A stretch of DNA of 64,000 nt from VSJD01 sp964617825 (GCA_964617825.1 CAZTWL010000013.1:1-64000); one strand, 5' to 3'; positions 52,765 through 62,058 are shown, numbered from the stretch's first letter. Translations and numbers: made by a program. Notes: generated from the sequence alone by a model not told the origin.

Positions 52765-53982
52765 ATGCGCATTAATCCTTTTCCGGCCTGGCGACCGGTA
52801 GAATCGGCGGCCAACCAGGTCGCCAGCGTGCCCTATGACGTAGTGGACCGCGCCGAGGCCGCCGCCCTGGCCCGCAATCAGCCGCTCAATTTCCTGCATG
52901 TCACCCGTTCCGAAATCGACCTGCCCGAAACCATCGCGCCGTACGATGCCGCCGTTTATGCCGCGGCAAAGTCCCGTTTCAAGTCCATGCAGGAGGACGG
53001 CACGCTGATCCAGGAGAAAAAGCCTTCGTTTTACATCTACCGTCAGGTGCGGGAAAGCCACGCGCAACGGGGAATTATGGCCACTTGTCATGTCGACGAC
53101 TATGCGGCGAACCTGATCAAAAAACATGAAAAGACGCGGCAGGACAAGGAAGACGATCGTTGCCGGCACATCATGGAACTGCGCGCCCACACCGGACTCG
53201 TCTTTCTGACCTATCGCGATGAATCGTCCGTGGATGCGCTCGTTAAAGCCACGGAAGCCCAAGCACCGCTTTACGATCTCACGGCGGCGGACGGTGTCCG
53301 TCATACTGTCTGGCGCGTGCTTAACACCGCGGCATTAGCCCGGGCATTCGACCGGGTCCCTTGTGTCTACATCGCCGACGGCCATCACCGCGCCGCGGCT
53401 GCCGCGCGTGTCGCCGAGCGCATGCGCGCCGCCAATCGCAAGCATACCGGACAGGAAGACTACAACTGGTTCCCCGCCGTTTTGTTTCCCGCCAGCCAGC
53501 TCAAAATCCTGCCATATAACCGTTGCGTCCTGGATTTGAACGGCATGACCGCAGACGCCTTTCTGCAAGCTGTACAGCGGCAATTCGAGCTGGTAGGCAA
53601 CGGCTGCCCGGATCCGATAGGCCCCGCGCATGCCGCCATGTTTCTGGGCGGGCGCTGGTTCGAAATGAGCTGGACACCCGACCCGCAGGCCGACCCGATA
53701 GCCGCGCTGGACGTCAGCGTTCTACAGAACAAGTTGCTGGCGCCCATCCTGGGAATTGCGGACCCGCGCACGGACAAGCGGATTGAATTTGTCGGCGGCA
53801 TCCGCGGCACGCAGGAACTGGAACAGCGCGTCAATGCCGGACGGGCCGCCGTGGCCTTTTCCATGGCGCCCACGACGGTTGATCAATTGATGACGATCGC
53901 CGATGCGGGTCAATGCATGCCGCCCAAGAGCACCTGGTTCGAGCCCAAACTCCGGGACGGACTATTAGTGCATACGTTCTGA
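52765..53982 (+). CDS. DUF1015-family protein
   Basis: The 405 residues match DUF1015 along their length: FPAWRPV at the start, VPYDVVDRAEAAALA near residue 22, FYIYRQ near 88, KHEKTRQDKEDDR near residue 119 and the hallmark IADGHHRAAAA near residue 204. The DGHHR motif recalls ParB/sulfiredoxin-type folds. The family is a conserved, uncharacterised one; in other bacteria it is often near serine biosynthesis genes, which here are 28 kb away. The ATG at 52765 follows GAGGCAAATC. Function unassigned. Confidence 0.85.
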   Translation: MRINPFPAWRPVESAANQVASVPYDVVDRAEAAALARNQPLNFLHVTRSEIDLPETIAPYDAAVYAAAKSRFKSMQEDGTLIQEKKPSFYIYRQVRESHAQRGIMATCHVDDYAANLIKKHEKTRQDKEDDRCRHIMELRAHTGLVFLTYRDESSVDALVKATEAQAPLYDLTAADGVRHTVWRVLNTAALARAFDRVPCVYIADGHHRAAAAARVAERMRAANRKHTGQEDYNWFPAVLFPASQLKILPYNRCVLDLNGMTADAFLQAVQRQFELVGNGCPDPIGPAHAAMFLGGRWFEMSWTPDPQADPIAALDVSVLQNKLLAPILGIADPRTDKRIEFVGGIRGTQELEQRVNAGRAAVAFSMAPTTVDQLMTIADAGQCMPPKSTWFEPKLRDGLLVHTF

Positions 53983-54375
53983 AGAATGCGGGCGGAGAGA
54001 TAGACTGAAGAGTGTAGACAAAAAATAGAATCGAGCTTGCATTGCTTGATTTCCGACAAACCATCATTCAACAGACGACATCGGACGGTTAGGATACTGC
54101 CCCGCCTTCCTGACTTGCGACCCTTCCGTGCAAAGCACTTTGACTTCCGTAATTCTGACAAAAGTTCTCTGTTCGACTGTGAGGGTTTTTAGGGAAACAA
54201 TCATGCCGGGAAACCATATCCGTAACGACACAAGCATTATTTGAAGGTTTAGCCCCGATTTTCATACCACAGGCGTATCTGCCCATGGCATGAAAGGAAA
54301 GGCGTTTTTAACAATCAACAAATAGATGCAACAAGAATCGCTTAACTCAGGCCGAACTATACAAGGGGAGTAAAA
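53983..54375. other. 393 bp without a recognised gene
   Basis: This gap separates the DUF1015 protein and the GH95-like gene. It is relatively AT-rich, and its right end holds the AAGGGGAG ribosome site for 54376. I see no RNA gene or strong hairpin. Confidence 0.4.
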
Positions 54376-57300
54376 ATGATCAAGACCCCTATTCCGTCTA
54401 GCACCGGAACTCCTAAAATCGCGACGGACGAGTTGCATTCCCTACATAAAAAAGTCACCGAAATAAAACGACCCGTTTTACATGCAATCAATTTTCGCAA
54501 TACCGAAAATGAATGGGCCAATGCCCTGCCCATGGGCAACGGCCACATGGGTGCCATGGCGTTTTTCCGTGACAACGCCCTGATATTGGCGCTCAATCAC
54601 TACGATGTATACTACACCAATAACGAGGACATGCAGGAAGGCAAGTATACAGGCCCACTGGCGGAGGAGTTCCGCAAAATGGCCGATGCCACGGCTGTCG
54701 ACCCGAAAACACAGCCGTTTTGTGACCACGGCAGTGACCCCGAAACGTTCCGTCACAAAAAAGGAAGCGATTTTGAAGGTCGCAGTCTCCCGGTCACAGG
54801 CAACCTGCGGCTTATGTTCTCCGATGAACTGCAAAACGCGGAAAGCCTTCTCCAGCTGCGCATGGAGGACGCCGAAGTGCGGCTGCAGCTGCAAAAAGCC
54901 GGGGATCTTCTGGAGGTTACCACCTGCACTGCCCGCGAGGATTGCCAGATTCTCCGCGTAACAGCAAGTAAACCCGGGCTTATGACCGCCCTTTGCCTCG
55001 AATTTCCGCCTTGTCGGATCAGCGAGGCTCCCGATGTAACCTATCACGTCATCGATTGCCAAACCTTCGCCTACACCGCCCGCTATACGGCCAAGGCAAA
55101 GCCCTTTGTCTACACGGGCATTCTGCGCCTTTGCGGTGCATCGGGAATCCTTATCGAAACCGCTGGCGGCGCACGGATCGCGTTGACCTATACGGACAAG
55201 TCTTTCACCGTAATGACAGGTGTGTTTACCCAGCACCGCCATCCTGACCCATTGACCGACGGATTAGCTGCCATGCAAAATTGGTCGATAGAGAAGCTTT
55301 TAAAAGCACACGCCGACCATTGGAAGGCATTCTGGTGCCGCGGACAGGTAACGCTGCCCGACAAATTTTTAGAACGGCTGTGGTACGTAAGCCTGTACGC
55401 TCTGGAATGCTGTAGCGGACGGGACAGTGTGCTTGCCCATCAGGCCTGCGGCCTAAACGGCCTCTGGGACATAAAAAAGCCTACCCTCTGGGGCAGTCGC
55501 TGGTACTGGGATGTCAACATCCAGGCGGCTTTTGCAGGGGTGTTCTCCTCCGATCATTTAGAGCTGGGCAATGTCTTTTGCGATGCGCTCCTGCACTATC
55601 AGCCGATGGCCGAACGCTTTGCCCAGGAATTCTACGGCATGAATGGCTGCGCCTTGGACTATCCCTTTGCGCTGTACCAATGTGTCTGGCCCTGGTGTGC
55701 CCAATACCTGTGGGCGCAGTACGAATACAGCGGTGATCTTGAGGTTCTGCGCAAATACTACCCGCTGTTTGCAAAGCTCTGCCGTATGGCGCTTATCCTG
55801 TTGCAGGAACAAAACGGCAGGTATTCCGTTTATCCCGATAAATCCCCCGAACAGGGGCCTTATTCCCACAATGTGCTGATCACCACCGCGTCGGTAAAGT
55901 ACCTGTTCAGCTTTACGCTGCGGGCCACCGAACTGCTGGGCGAAAATGCGCCGTTTTTGGAAGAATGCCGCCGGCGCCTTCCCCTTTTGGCGGACTATCC
56001 CATCGCGGAGGGCGGACGGTACGGGCGGCATTTCCGCGATTCCGATGCCGCGCCCGATGAACTCTTCCTGCGTCATCCTTCCGTGCTGATGCCCATCTGG
56101 CCGATTGGGGAAATCGACGCCCAAAGCAACTCAAAAAACCGTGAAACCGCAATGAATACCCTGCGCTATGTGGAGGAAAACTGCGAACTGGGGGTATTCC
56201 AAGGCGGGTGGTGCAGTACCGCGGCAGCAAGGCTCGGCAAAGGCCAGACCGCACTGCGGCTGCTCTACGAAAAAGGCATCGACCACGTCATCCGCTCCAA
56301 CGGACTGGCCGCTGAGGAGACGGAACGCTATGTCAACTACTGTCTTTGCATGCGCCCGCCACTATACTACCCATGCATGACGGAATTCGGCGGACAGCTT
56401 GTGGCGGCCATCAACGAAATGCTTTTGCAGTCCCATGGCGACGTGATCCGCGTGTTCCCCTCCCTGCCCAACGGGGATCCAGAAATCGAACGTCGCATCG
56501 GGCGGTCTCTCCACGGCGAGGAGGATCTGTATGCGACCTACAACGCCTGGCATGACGTTCGCTTTGATGGGCTGCTGGCACGGGGTGCATTCCGCGTAAG
56601 CGCCGAGGTCAAAGACGACACCCTTGCGTGGATCACCATCCACAGCCGATGCGGCGGTACGGCACGGGTGACTTCTCCCCTGCTGACCCCCGACATGAGC
56701 GTATGGTGCAACAAAACTCCTGTTTCCTTTACCCGTGAGGGCGGTATCCTGCGTTTTGAAACGGCAACGGTGGCGGATTATGTGATCGCCGTCCGTCCCG
56801 ATGCCGTGACACCGCAAACAGACGGTGACTACGACACGGAAGTGTTGCGACATACGACTTATACCCATCGCCACGTATATCTCGGCGAGGACGAAAACAC
56901 GGATTTTGAGCGCAAAATAGACGGATTTGTGCGGGATTATCAGTTTTCCAATGCACGGCACAGCCACCGCACGGTGTATAAATTCGACTTCGGCACAGGT
57001 ACGGAAAAAACGTATCCGCTGTTTCGCCAGACGCTGGCCTCCGATCCTGCAGGCGTGGTTATCGGCATGGCCTTCCGGCAGCTTGGTGCGGAAGCATTCA
57101 CTCCGCAGACGGGGTACGGATTTGCGGACGGAAATGGAATCGCCTGCATCGACCGAGGATTGCCCGATGATCTGCGCCGGGATTTTGTGACCAGCACGCA
57201 GAACACGGAATTCTGCATCGAACTGCCCTGCGGGCTCTATGATCTGCTCTTTGTCAGCGGCGACGCAGCGGCACCCGGGGCAACGTTTATCGAGGCGCCG

Positions 57301-57465
57301 AACGGTGCGCGCATCGGCAACATTATCCCTGCCGGGCAATTTTCGACCATGATTTTGCCCATCGCCCACGAACAGGATGGCATGTTGCGGCTGAAGATTT
57401 CCACGCAGCCTGGTCAGGCATGGAAGCTAAATCTGATGTTTGTAAATTTACGGCAGATGCTATGA
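54376..57465 (+). CDS. GH95-like glycoside hydrolase with C-terminal carbohydrate-binding-like domain
   Basis: The 1,029 residues have no signal peptide. ALPMGNGHMGAMAF at 50-63 is the N-terminal mark of GH95 (alpha-fucosidase/galactosidase) enzymes, which have an (alpha/alpha)6 barrel. LNGLWD near 360 and WYWDVNIQ at 376-383 lie in the barrel; the second Asn of the GH95 Asn-x-Asn pair may be Asn381, while the first is apparently Asp379. Near the barrel end, a GD-V-I-R-V-F-P motif is also typical. From about residue 868, DFGTG then GYGFADG and DRGLPDDLRRDF resemble the CBM-like domain of rhamnogalacturonan acetylesterases. A strong AAGGGGAG site precedes the ATG. Substrate not assigned. Confidence 0.72.
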   Translation: MIKTPIPSSTGTPKIATDELHSLHKKVTEIKRPVLHAINFRNTENEWANALPMGNGHMGAMAFFRDNALILALNHYDVYYTNNEDMQEGKYTGPLAEEFRKMADATAVDPKTQPFCDHGSDPETFRHKKGSDFEGRSLPVTGNLRLMFSDELQNAESLLQLRMEDAEVRLQLQKAGDLLEVTTCTAREDCQILRVTASKPGLMTALCLEFPPCRISEAPDVTYHVIDCQTFAYTARYTAKAKPFVYTGILRLCGASGILIETAGGARIALTYTDKSFTVMTGVFTQHRHPDPLTDGLAAMQNWSIEKLLKAHADHWKAFWCRGQVTLPDKFLERLWYVSLYALECCSGRDSVLAHQACGLNGLWDIKKPTLWGSRWYWDVNIQAAFAGVFSSDHLELGNVFCDALLHYQPMAERFAQEFYGMNGCALDYPFALYQCVWPWCAQYLWAQYEYSGDLEVLRKYYPLFAKLCRMALILLQEQNGRYSVYPDKSPEQGPYSHNVLITTASVKYLFSFTLRATELLGENAPFLEECRRRLPLLADYPIAEGGRYGRHFRDSDAAPDELFLRHPSVLMPIWPIGEIDAQSNSKNRETAMNTLRYVEENCELGVFQGGWCSTAAARLGKGQTALRLLYEKGIDHVIRSNGLAAEETERYVNYCLCMRPPLYYPCMTEFGGQLVAAINEMLLQSHGDVIRVFPSLPNGDPEIERRIGRSLHGEEDLYATYNAWHDVRFDGLLARGAFRVSAEVKDDTLAWITIHSRCGGTARVTSPLLTPDMSVWCNKTPVSFTREGGILRFETATVADYVIAVRPDAVTPQTDGDYDTEVLRHTTYTHRHVYLGEDENTDFERKIDGFVRDYQFSNARHSHRTVYKFDFGTGTEKTYPLFRQTLASDPAGVVIGMAFRQLGAEAFTPQTGYGFADGNGIACIDRGLPDDLRRDFVTSTQNTEFCIELPCGLYDLLFVSGDAAAPGATFIEAPNGARIGNIIPAGQFSTMILPIAHEQDGMLRLKISTQPGQAWKLNLMFVNLRQML

Positions 57466-57634
57466 AAACGGCAACCGCCGCGCCACCCGATTCTTCATTC
57501 GGCGTTCGCTTCACGGGCTCCGGTCGCCTATCATTTGAACGCCTATTGTCAGGCCGAGGCATCCCGCCAGTCAGCGCGGTAGGCCGCAGGCGCGCATGCG
57601 GATAATCCCGTCAAAAACAATCGTCAAATAAATA

Positions 57635-57663
57635 TTGACAGGTTTTTTATTATGCCATAGCCT
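57635..57663 (+). promoter_or_regulatory. Putative promoter of the IclR gene
   Basis: TTGACA at 57635-57640 is followed after 17 bp by TAGCCT (57658-57663), a weak -10 match. It lies directly before the inverted repeat at 57680. Confidence 0.4.
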
Positions 57664-57679
57664 ACACTGTAGAAATGAA

Positions 57680-57694
57680 TTCCATATTGTGGAA
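57680..57694. promoter_or_regulatory. Inverted repeat, probable IclR operator
   Basis: TTCCA-N5-TGGAA is a perfect 5-bp-arm inverted repeat between the promoter and the ATG at 57707. It resembles the TGGAA-type half-sites recorded for IclR proteins. Autoregulation is inferred. Confidence 0.45.
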
Positions 57695-57706
57695 CTTATA
57701 AAGCAC

Positions 57707-58468
57707 ATGAATTCGAAACCAGATGTCCCGGTCCGCTCGGTGCGCAAGGCATTGGAACTTTTGGAAATGATCGTTCTGGATGACCCCGCCCGCAACGGGA
57801 TTGCACTGACGGATCTGGCCAAAAGAATGGGGATGCTGCCCAATTCGACCCGCAATATCCTCAAGACCATGCTGGTCTGCGGGTTTGCGGCTCAAAACCA
57901 GGAGGGCCGCTACGTGCCGGGCCCCAAGATCCTGACCATCGGCCGGATCAATTATTTCGACAAGGCCAGGCTGGCCCGCATCGAGCGCTTGCTGCTTGAA
58001 TTTTCCGGTTCCATTCAGGAAGATTCCGTGTTTGCCATCCTTTACCAGGGCCGGCGGATCGCCTTGGCCAAGGCCCATAGTGCGCAGATCATCAAGATCG
58101 AGCCGGAAAAAGAATCCGCTGACCTCTACGCCTTGCCGACGGGGCGGGTTCTGGCGGCCTATGCCTCACCGGAAGAATTGAAAACAATCGTAAAGCTCAA
58201 CGGCTGGCCGGGAAAATCTTGGAACAATATTTCCAATCCGGCAAAAATGGCAACGGCCGTGAGCGCCCTGAAAAAGGCGGGCGGTTGCGTGATCAATCCC
58301 GACAGCAACCAGATTGCCTCCATGGCCGTTCCCGTTCTGGATGCAAAAGACAAGTTAATCGGAGCCATCGGGGCCTACGCGCCCTGTTTCCGTTGCCCGC
58401 CGGAAAAAGCCAAAATAATTTACCAGGAACTTGTTAAAGTGGCGCAACGAATATCAGCAATGCAATAA
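57707..58468 (+). CDS. IclR-family transcriptional regulator
   Basis: The ATG at 57707 gives 253 residues. The N-terminal winged helix-turn-helix covers about 10-65 (ALTDLAKRMGMLPNSTRNIL). The effector domain follows from about 75, with LYALPTGRVLAAYAS near residue 142, the position of the usual LHCTA(x)GKA motif, and a final ASMAVPVLDAKDKLIGAIGAY. It lies between the GH95-like gene and the iron-sulfur reductase and probably controls one or both. An inverted repeat sits 13 bp before its start. The ligand is unknown. Confidence 0.9.
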   Translation: MNSKPDVPVRSVRKALELLEMIVLDDPARNGIALTDLAKRMGMLPNSTRNILKTMLVCGFAAQNQEGRYVPGPKILTIGRINYFDKARLARIERLLLEFSGSIQEDSVFAILYQGRRIALAKAHSAQIIKIEPEKESADLYALPTGRVLAAYASPEELKTIVKLNGWPGKSWNNISNPAKMATAVSALKKAGGCVINPDSNQIASMAVPVLDAKDKLIGAIGAYAPCFRCPPEKAKIIYQELVKVAQRISAMQ

Positions 58469-58482
58469 AGGAGAATGTTGTC

Positions 58483-60864
58483 ATGTCAGACAGAGCCTTG
58501 ACCGGCAGGATCAAAGCGGAAATTTTGAATAGCGGCATGGACCTGGTGGGGTTTGCCCCGGTCTCCCGCTGGGAACACGCGCCTTTTCTTTTGAGCCCAA
58601 AGGCCATCCTGCCCGAATCCCGGACGGTGATCGTCGCCGCCATCCATATAACCGACACCTGGACCGAGATGGGCGGAGAACCCGAGCCTCAGGACCATAG
58701 TCCCGGGGGCTGGCTGGCACAGAACGAAATGATGGACAGGATCGAATACAAGGTTGCACGCATGCTCCAGGAACTGGGACACAAGGCCATTCCGGTAGTC
58801 TCTTCCAACATCTGGCGTTACCGGCAATACGCGGGCATCCCGAGCCTCTTCGCGCCGGATTTATCGCATATCCACGCCGCCACAGCCGCCGGACTGGCGG
58901 AGATCGGCTGGTCGGGACTAGCCATCACGCCCGAGTTCGGATCGCGCTGCCGTTTTTTCTCAATCGTCACCAGCGCGGATCTTGTCCCTTCTCCCATGTA
59001 CAACGGCCCAAAACTTTGCGACATGTGCATGGAATGCGTCAATCATTGTCCCAGCGGGGCATTAAAAAAGGAACTGGGCAAGCCGCGCGAAGTGACGATC
59101 GGCGGAAAAACATTCAAATACGCCAACAAGAATATTTGGCGCTGCGCGTGGGCCGAGCATTTCAACCTTGACTTGAACTCGGAAACGCTCAAACACGCCG
59201 CCACCATCAACGAGGACGTTATTCTCGGCGAAATCCAGGCCAAGGGCACCCGCGGCCATGAACGCGGAGTCTGCCAGAAATACTGTGTCCCACCGCATCT
59301 GCGCACACGCCAACCGAGCTTCGGCCGTCCGAGCAAACTCATTGCGCAAAACCGGATCAATAGGCGCTACCCTGAGAATATGCCGACGCTGCGGAAAATG
59401 CGCGATGACATTTGTGCCGCCGCCACCAGAATGGGAATCGATCTGGCCGTCGTCGCCCCGTTAAAACCGGACACCGAAGCCGCCCGCGAAGTCAACCTGC
59501 AAGCGCCCGGGATGCGGACCATCGTTGCGGTAGCCATGCGCATACCATCCGAAACATTTGCGTCGGAACAATTTGGAACCGCAACCAAGGAGCCGTTCCA
59601 GTTCGCCGCATGGCGCCAATTGCATTTCATCCTGCTCAAATTGGGCCGGATCGTCGAAGATTACGGATATCATGCGGCAGCATTCACCGGCGGATTCTGG
59701 AACCGGCAGGACATTGCTTACAAGCTGGCCGAAATGGCCGGCATCGGGCGGTTCAACGCTGCGGGCACTTTCGAGACTCCCGAGTTCGGAGTCAACCTGA
59801 TTGCCGGAGCGATCGCAACCGACGCCTTGATCGACGCGACGCCAACCTCCGATAAAACGGAAAACACCTCCGTGCAAACCAAGCTGAGCGGCCGGCCGCT
59901 ACGCACCAAACTGGAACGCCTGGCCGAAGACAATCTGGTCTCCATGTTCGGCATCGCCCCGGCCGGCAGTTTCGATAAAACCGTTGCCGACTTGAAGGCG
60001 AATTTCGACGAAAACGAACTGGGCGAAGACATAATCAACGTTGCCAAGAATACCTATCATGGCAACTGGACGTCGAAAATTGTCAACACCAACGCAAAAA
60101 TCATGGGGCCCAGGGAATATATGCCCGAGGCTAAGTCGGTCATTGTGCTTGGCATGCACTTTCCCCGGGAACTTATCGAGAATACCGGCCTCGAAAAAAC
60201 CCAGCAGATCGGCACATACAATTTCTGGCAATTTCAGACGATTTATGAATTGCGCCATGCCGCCAGCAATATCGCCTTGTTGCTTAACGTCATGGGCTAC
60301 AAGGCCATTGCCACGGAAAACATGCTGGGCATCGGCTCGCAAACCGATTCGCCAAGGGGCCGGATCCCCGATGCGCGGAGCAACGCCCTTGAGGCGGTGG
60401 CCGCGGGACTCGGCCAGCTCGGAGAAAGCGGCGCACTCCTCAGCCCCAAGTTTGGACCACACCAGCGGCGCATCGTCATTATCACCGACGCCGAACTGCC
60501 GTCCGATGCAATCTACGCCGGACCGCAGGTCTGCCGCCACTGCAACATTTGCAGGGACAAATGTCCGATGAACCCATTCGAGGGCCAATACATCGGAGTG
60601 CGTCTTGACAACACGACCATTCAAATCCCGAAAATCGAACGCCGGCGCTGCGACTGGGCAAAGAAATACAGCCTGTGTGCGAAAGAAGGCCCCATGCTCA
60701 TCGGCAACAAGACCAATGTCCCGGCGCCCAAGCCCCGGATCAGGATTGAAGACATCGCGGCAGCCTGCGAGAAGAAAGACCCCGTCATGGTCGTCAGGAC
60801 ATGCATAATGGAAAACTGCATGCGGTATTGCCCGGCCGGCGAATTGGCGGCTACCCAGCCGTAA
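58483..60864 (+). CDS. Three-module QueG/reductive-dehalogenase-like iron-sulfur protein
   Basis: The 793 residues form three copies of one fold. Module 1 (about 1-270) has the ferredoxin set Cys179, Cys182, Cys185 and Cys189 followed by Pro, plus Cys221, Cys264 and Cys268. Module 2 (about 300-455) keeps the fold landmarks (GIDLAVVAP, TPEFGVN) but no ferredoxin cysteines. Module 3 (about 470-793) has Cys684, Cys687, Cys690 and Cys694 with Pro, and Cys774, Cys779 and Cys783. Epoxyqueuosine reductase (QueG) and reductive dehalogenases share this fold with B12 and two 4Fe-4S clusters. Length and module number fit neither. There is no signal peptide. It starts about 15 bp after the IclR gene. Confidence 0.75.
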   Translation: MSDRALTGRIKAEILNSGMDLVGFAPVSRWEHAPFLLSPKAILPESRTVIVAAIHITDTWTEMGGEPEPQDHSPGGWLAQNEMMDRIEYKVARMLQELGHKAIPVVSSNIWRYRQYAGIPSLFAPDLSHIHAATAAGLAEIGWSGLAITPEFGSRCRFFSIVTSADLVPSPMYNGPKLCDMCMECVNHCPSGALKKELGKPREVTIGGKTFKYANKNIWRCAWAEHFNLDLNSETLKHAATINEDVILGEIQAKGTRGHERGVCQKYCVPPHLRTRQPSFGRPSKLIAQNRINRRYPENMPTLRKMRDDICAAATRMGIDLAVVAPLKPDTEAAREVNLQAPGMRTIVAVAMRIPSETFASEQFGTATKEPFQFAAWRQLHFILLKLGRIVEDYGYHAAAFTGGFWNRQDIAYKLAEMAGIGRFNAAGTFETPEFGVNLIAGAIATDALIDATPTSDKTENTSVQTKLSGRPLRTKLERLAEDNLVSMFGIAPAGSFDKTVADLKANFDENELGEDIINVAKNTYHGNWTSKIVNTNAKIMGPREYMPEAKSVIVLGMHFPRELIENTGLEKTQQIGTYNFWQFQTIYELRHAASNIALLLNVMGYKAIATENMLGIGSQTDSPRGRIPDARSNALEAVAAGLGQLGESGALLSPKFGPHQRRIVIITDAELPSDAIYAGPQVCRHCNICRDKCPMNPFEGQYIGVRLDNTTIQIPKIERRRCDWAKKYSLCAKEGPMLIGNKTNVPAPKPRIRIEDIAAACEKKDPVMVVRTCIMENCMRYCPAGELAATQP

Positions 60865-60909
60865 CCGCATGGAAATCGGGTCGAAATCCGTTAATTTCCA
60901 GGCGGATGG

Positions 60910-60945
60910 ACGGAAACGGCTGCTGCCAAACGCTGCCGTTTCCGT
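60910..60945 (+). terminator. Hairpin after the iron-sulfur gene
   Basis: ACGGAAACGGC (60910-60920) pairs perfectly with GCCGTTTCCGT (60935-60945) around a 14-base loop. Only a short T-run follows, so termination is plausible but not certain. Confidence 0.55.
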
Positions 60946-61016
60946 TTGAGCTTCGGGATAAGCGCAGGCCTCCGCCGGACTCTGCATGACGGCGGTCCTG
61001 CCGCGATCACCGCGGA

Positions 61017-61583
61017 CTACCCCCGGTCTTCAGACCAGTCGGCGCGGTCGGCCGCGGGCGGACGGGCTGGATTTTCGGCAGTGACAAGGGAACTCACGTT
61101 TACCTTGACGGAATTAACCTCAGCAATGCCCAGATTTTCGTGCAGGCTTTCCCGAACCCTCTGCTGAAGGACCTGGGACAACTGCTGGACTTTGGTTCCG
61201 GTTTTGACGCTCAGATCCAGGCGCACATCAACGCGCCCATCATGCGTGGCGCTCACATCGGCACGCATGCGGATAATCCCGGCAAATTCGTCTGCCAGCT
61301 TCGCGAGAAAATCGTTGACCGCCTTGATGCTGATGCTGATCGCTCCACCTTCGTTTTCCAGCGTGAGGAAGCGCTCCTCCTTCACGGGAATGCCCGTCAG
61401 CCAGTACAATAGCACCAGAAACACGGCGGAAATCCCCACGAAGAACTGACCCAGATTCTCATCGATCAGGAATTTTCCCCAGGAGGTCTGGAAGTCTTCA
61501 TGGAGATTGGCCAGCAGCAGAATGCCGAATATCAGCAATCCCACCGACAGCACACACTTGATCAGACCATGCAGGATGTTCAT
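61017..61583 (-). CDS. amaP: Alkaline shock membrane-anchor protein AmaP
   Basis: The ATG at 61583 (GGGAGG 9 bp upstream) gives 188 residues. Two membrane helices at about 8-25 and 43-62 precede a soluble domain with VRLDLSVKTGTKVQQLSQVLQ-like sequence near residue 130, typical of AmaP. In Staphylococcus aureus AmaP anchors Asp23 at the membrane; the upstream gene here is asp23-like, so the pair is intact. Both follow accB-accC. The function in a diderm is not established. Confidence 0.85.
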   Translation of the reverse strand: MNILHGLIKCVLSVGLLIFGILLLANLHEDFQTSWGKFLIDENLGQFFVGISAVFLVLLYWLTGIPVKEERFLTLENEGGAISISIKAVNDFLAKLADEFAGIIRMRADVSATHDGRVDVRLDLSVKTGTKVQQLSQVLQQRVRESLHENLGIAEVNSVKVNVSSLVTAENPARPPAADRADWSEDRG

Positions 61584-61614
61584 ATGGGTTGGCCTCCCTT
61601 TGAGATTAACGACA

Positions 61615-62058
61615 TTAGTTTGACGCTGCCGGCTCCGGCAGTTTGACGCCTTGCACAATCACGTTGATCATGCCGATCTTCTTGCCGGTCATATCCTCGA
61701 TGGCCTTGCGCACATCGTTTTGGATGCTCCAGGCAATCTGGGGAATACGGACGCCAAACGCGATCACAATGTGAAGGTCCAGGTTGATTTTCTGGTCTTC
61801 AATGTCGACCCTTATGCCGCGGTCAAACGATGCCCGGCCAACCATGCTGGCCAACCCCTCGGCAAAGGAACTGCTCATTTCGACGACTCCTGGAACCTTG
61901 AGGGCCGCCAGACGGGCGATCGCCGCAATCACGCTGTTGTGCACGCGGATCGCGCCCAACTCCGTCCCGTCCTCGCTGTGATCGTCCGATGCATCTTGTT
62001 CGGCCGCAACCGCGCCGCTTCCGCTGCTTGTCTCGGATATCCGCTTTTTCATGTCCAT
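61615..62058 (-). CDS. Asp23/Gls24-family envelope stress protein
   Basis: The ATG at 62058 has AGGAG 7 bp upstream and gives 147 residues; an ATG two codons earlier is also possible. The Asp23 core runs from about 35 to 140: IRVHNSVIAAIARLAAL near residue 36, VDIEDQKINLDLHIVIAFG near residue 82 and DVRKAIEDMTG near residue 112. Members bind the membrane through AmaP and relate to cell envelope stress; YqhY, the Bacillus subtilis member, lies downstream of accB-accC as here. Acidic N-terminal residues 10-32 are low-complexity. Confidence 0.88.
   Translation of the reverse strand: MDMKKRISETSSGSGAVAAEQDASDDHSEDGTELGAIRVHNSVIAAIARLAALKVPGVVEMSSSFAEGLASMVGRASFDRGIRVDIEDQKINLDLHIVIAFGVRIPQIAWSIQNDVRKAIEDMTGKKIGMINVIVQGVKLPEPAASN

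Noticed and set aside
59899..60987. A 362-codon minus-strand frame opposite the third iron-sulfur module
   Set aside because: The plus-strand cysteine motifs and module repeats are clear. The opposite frame is composition-driven.
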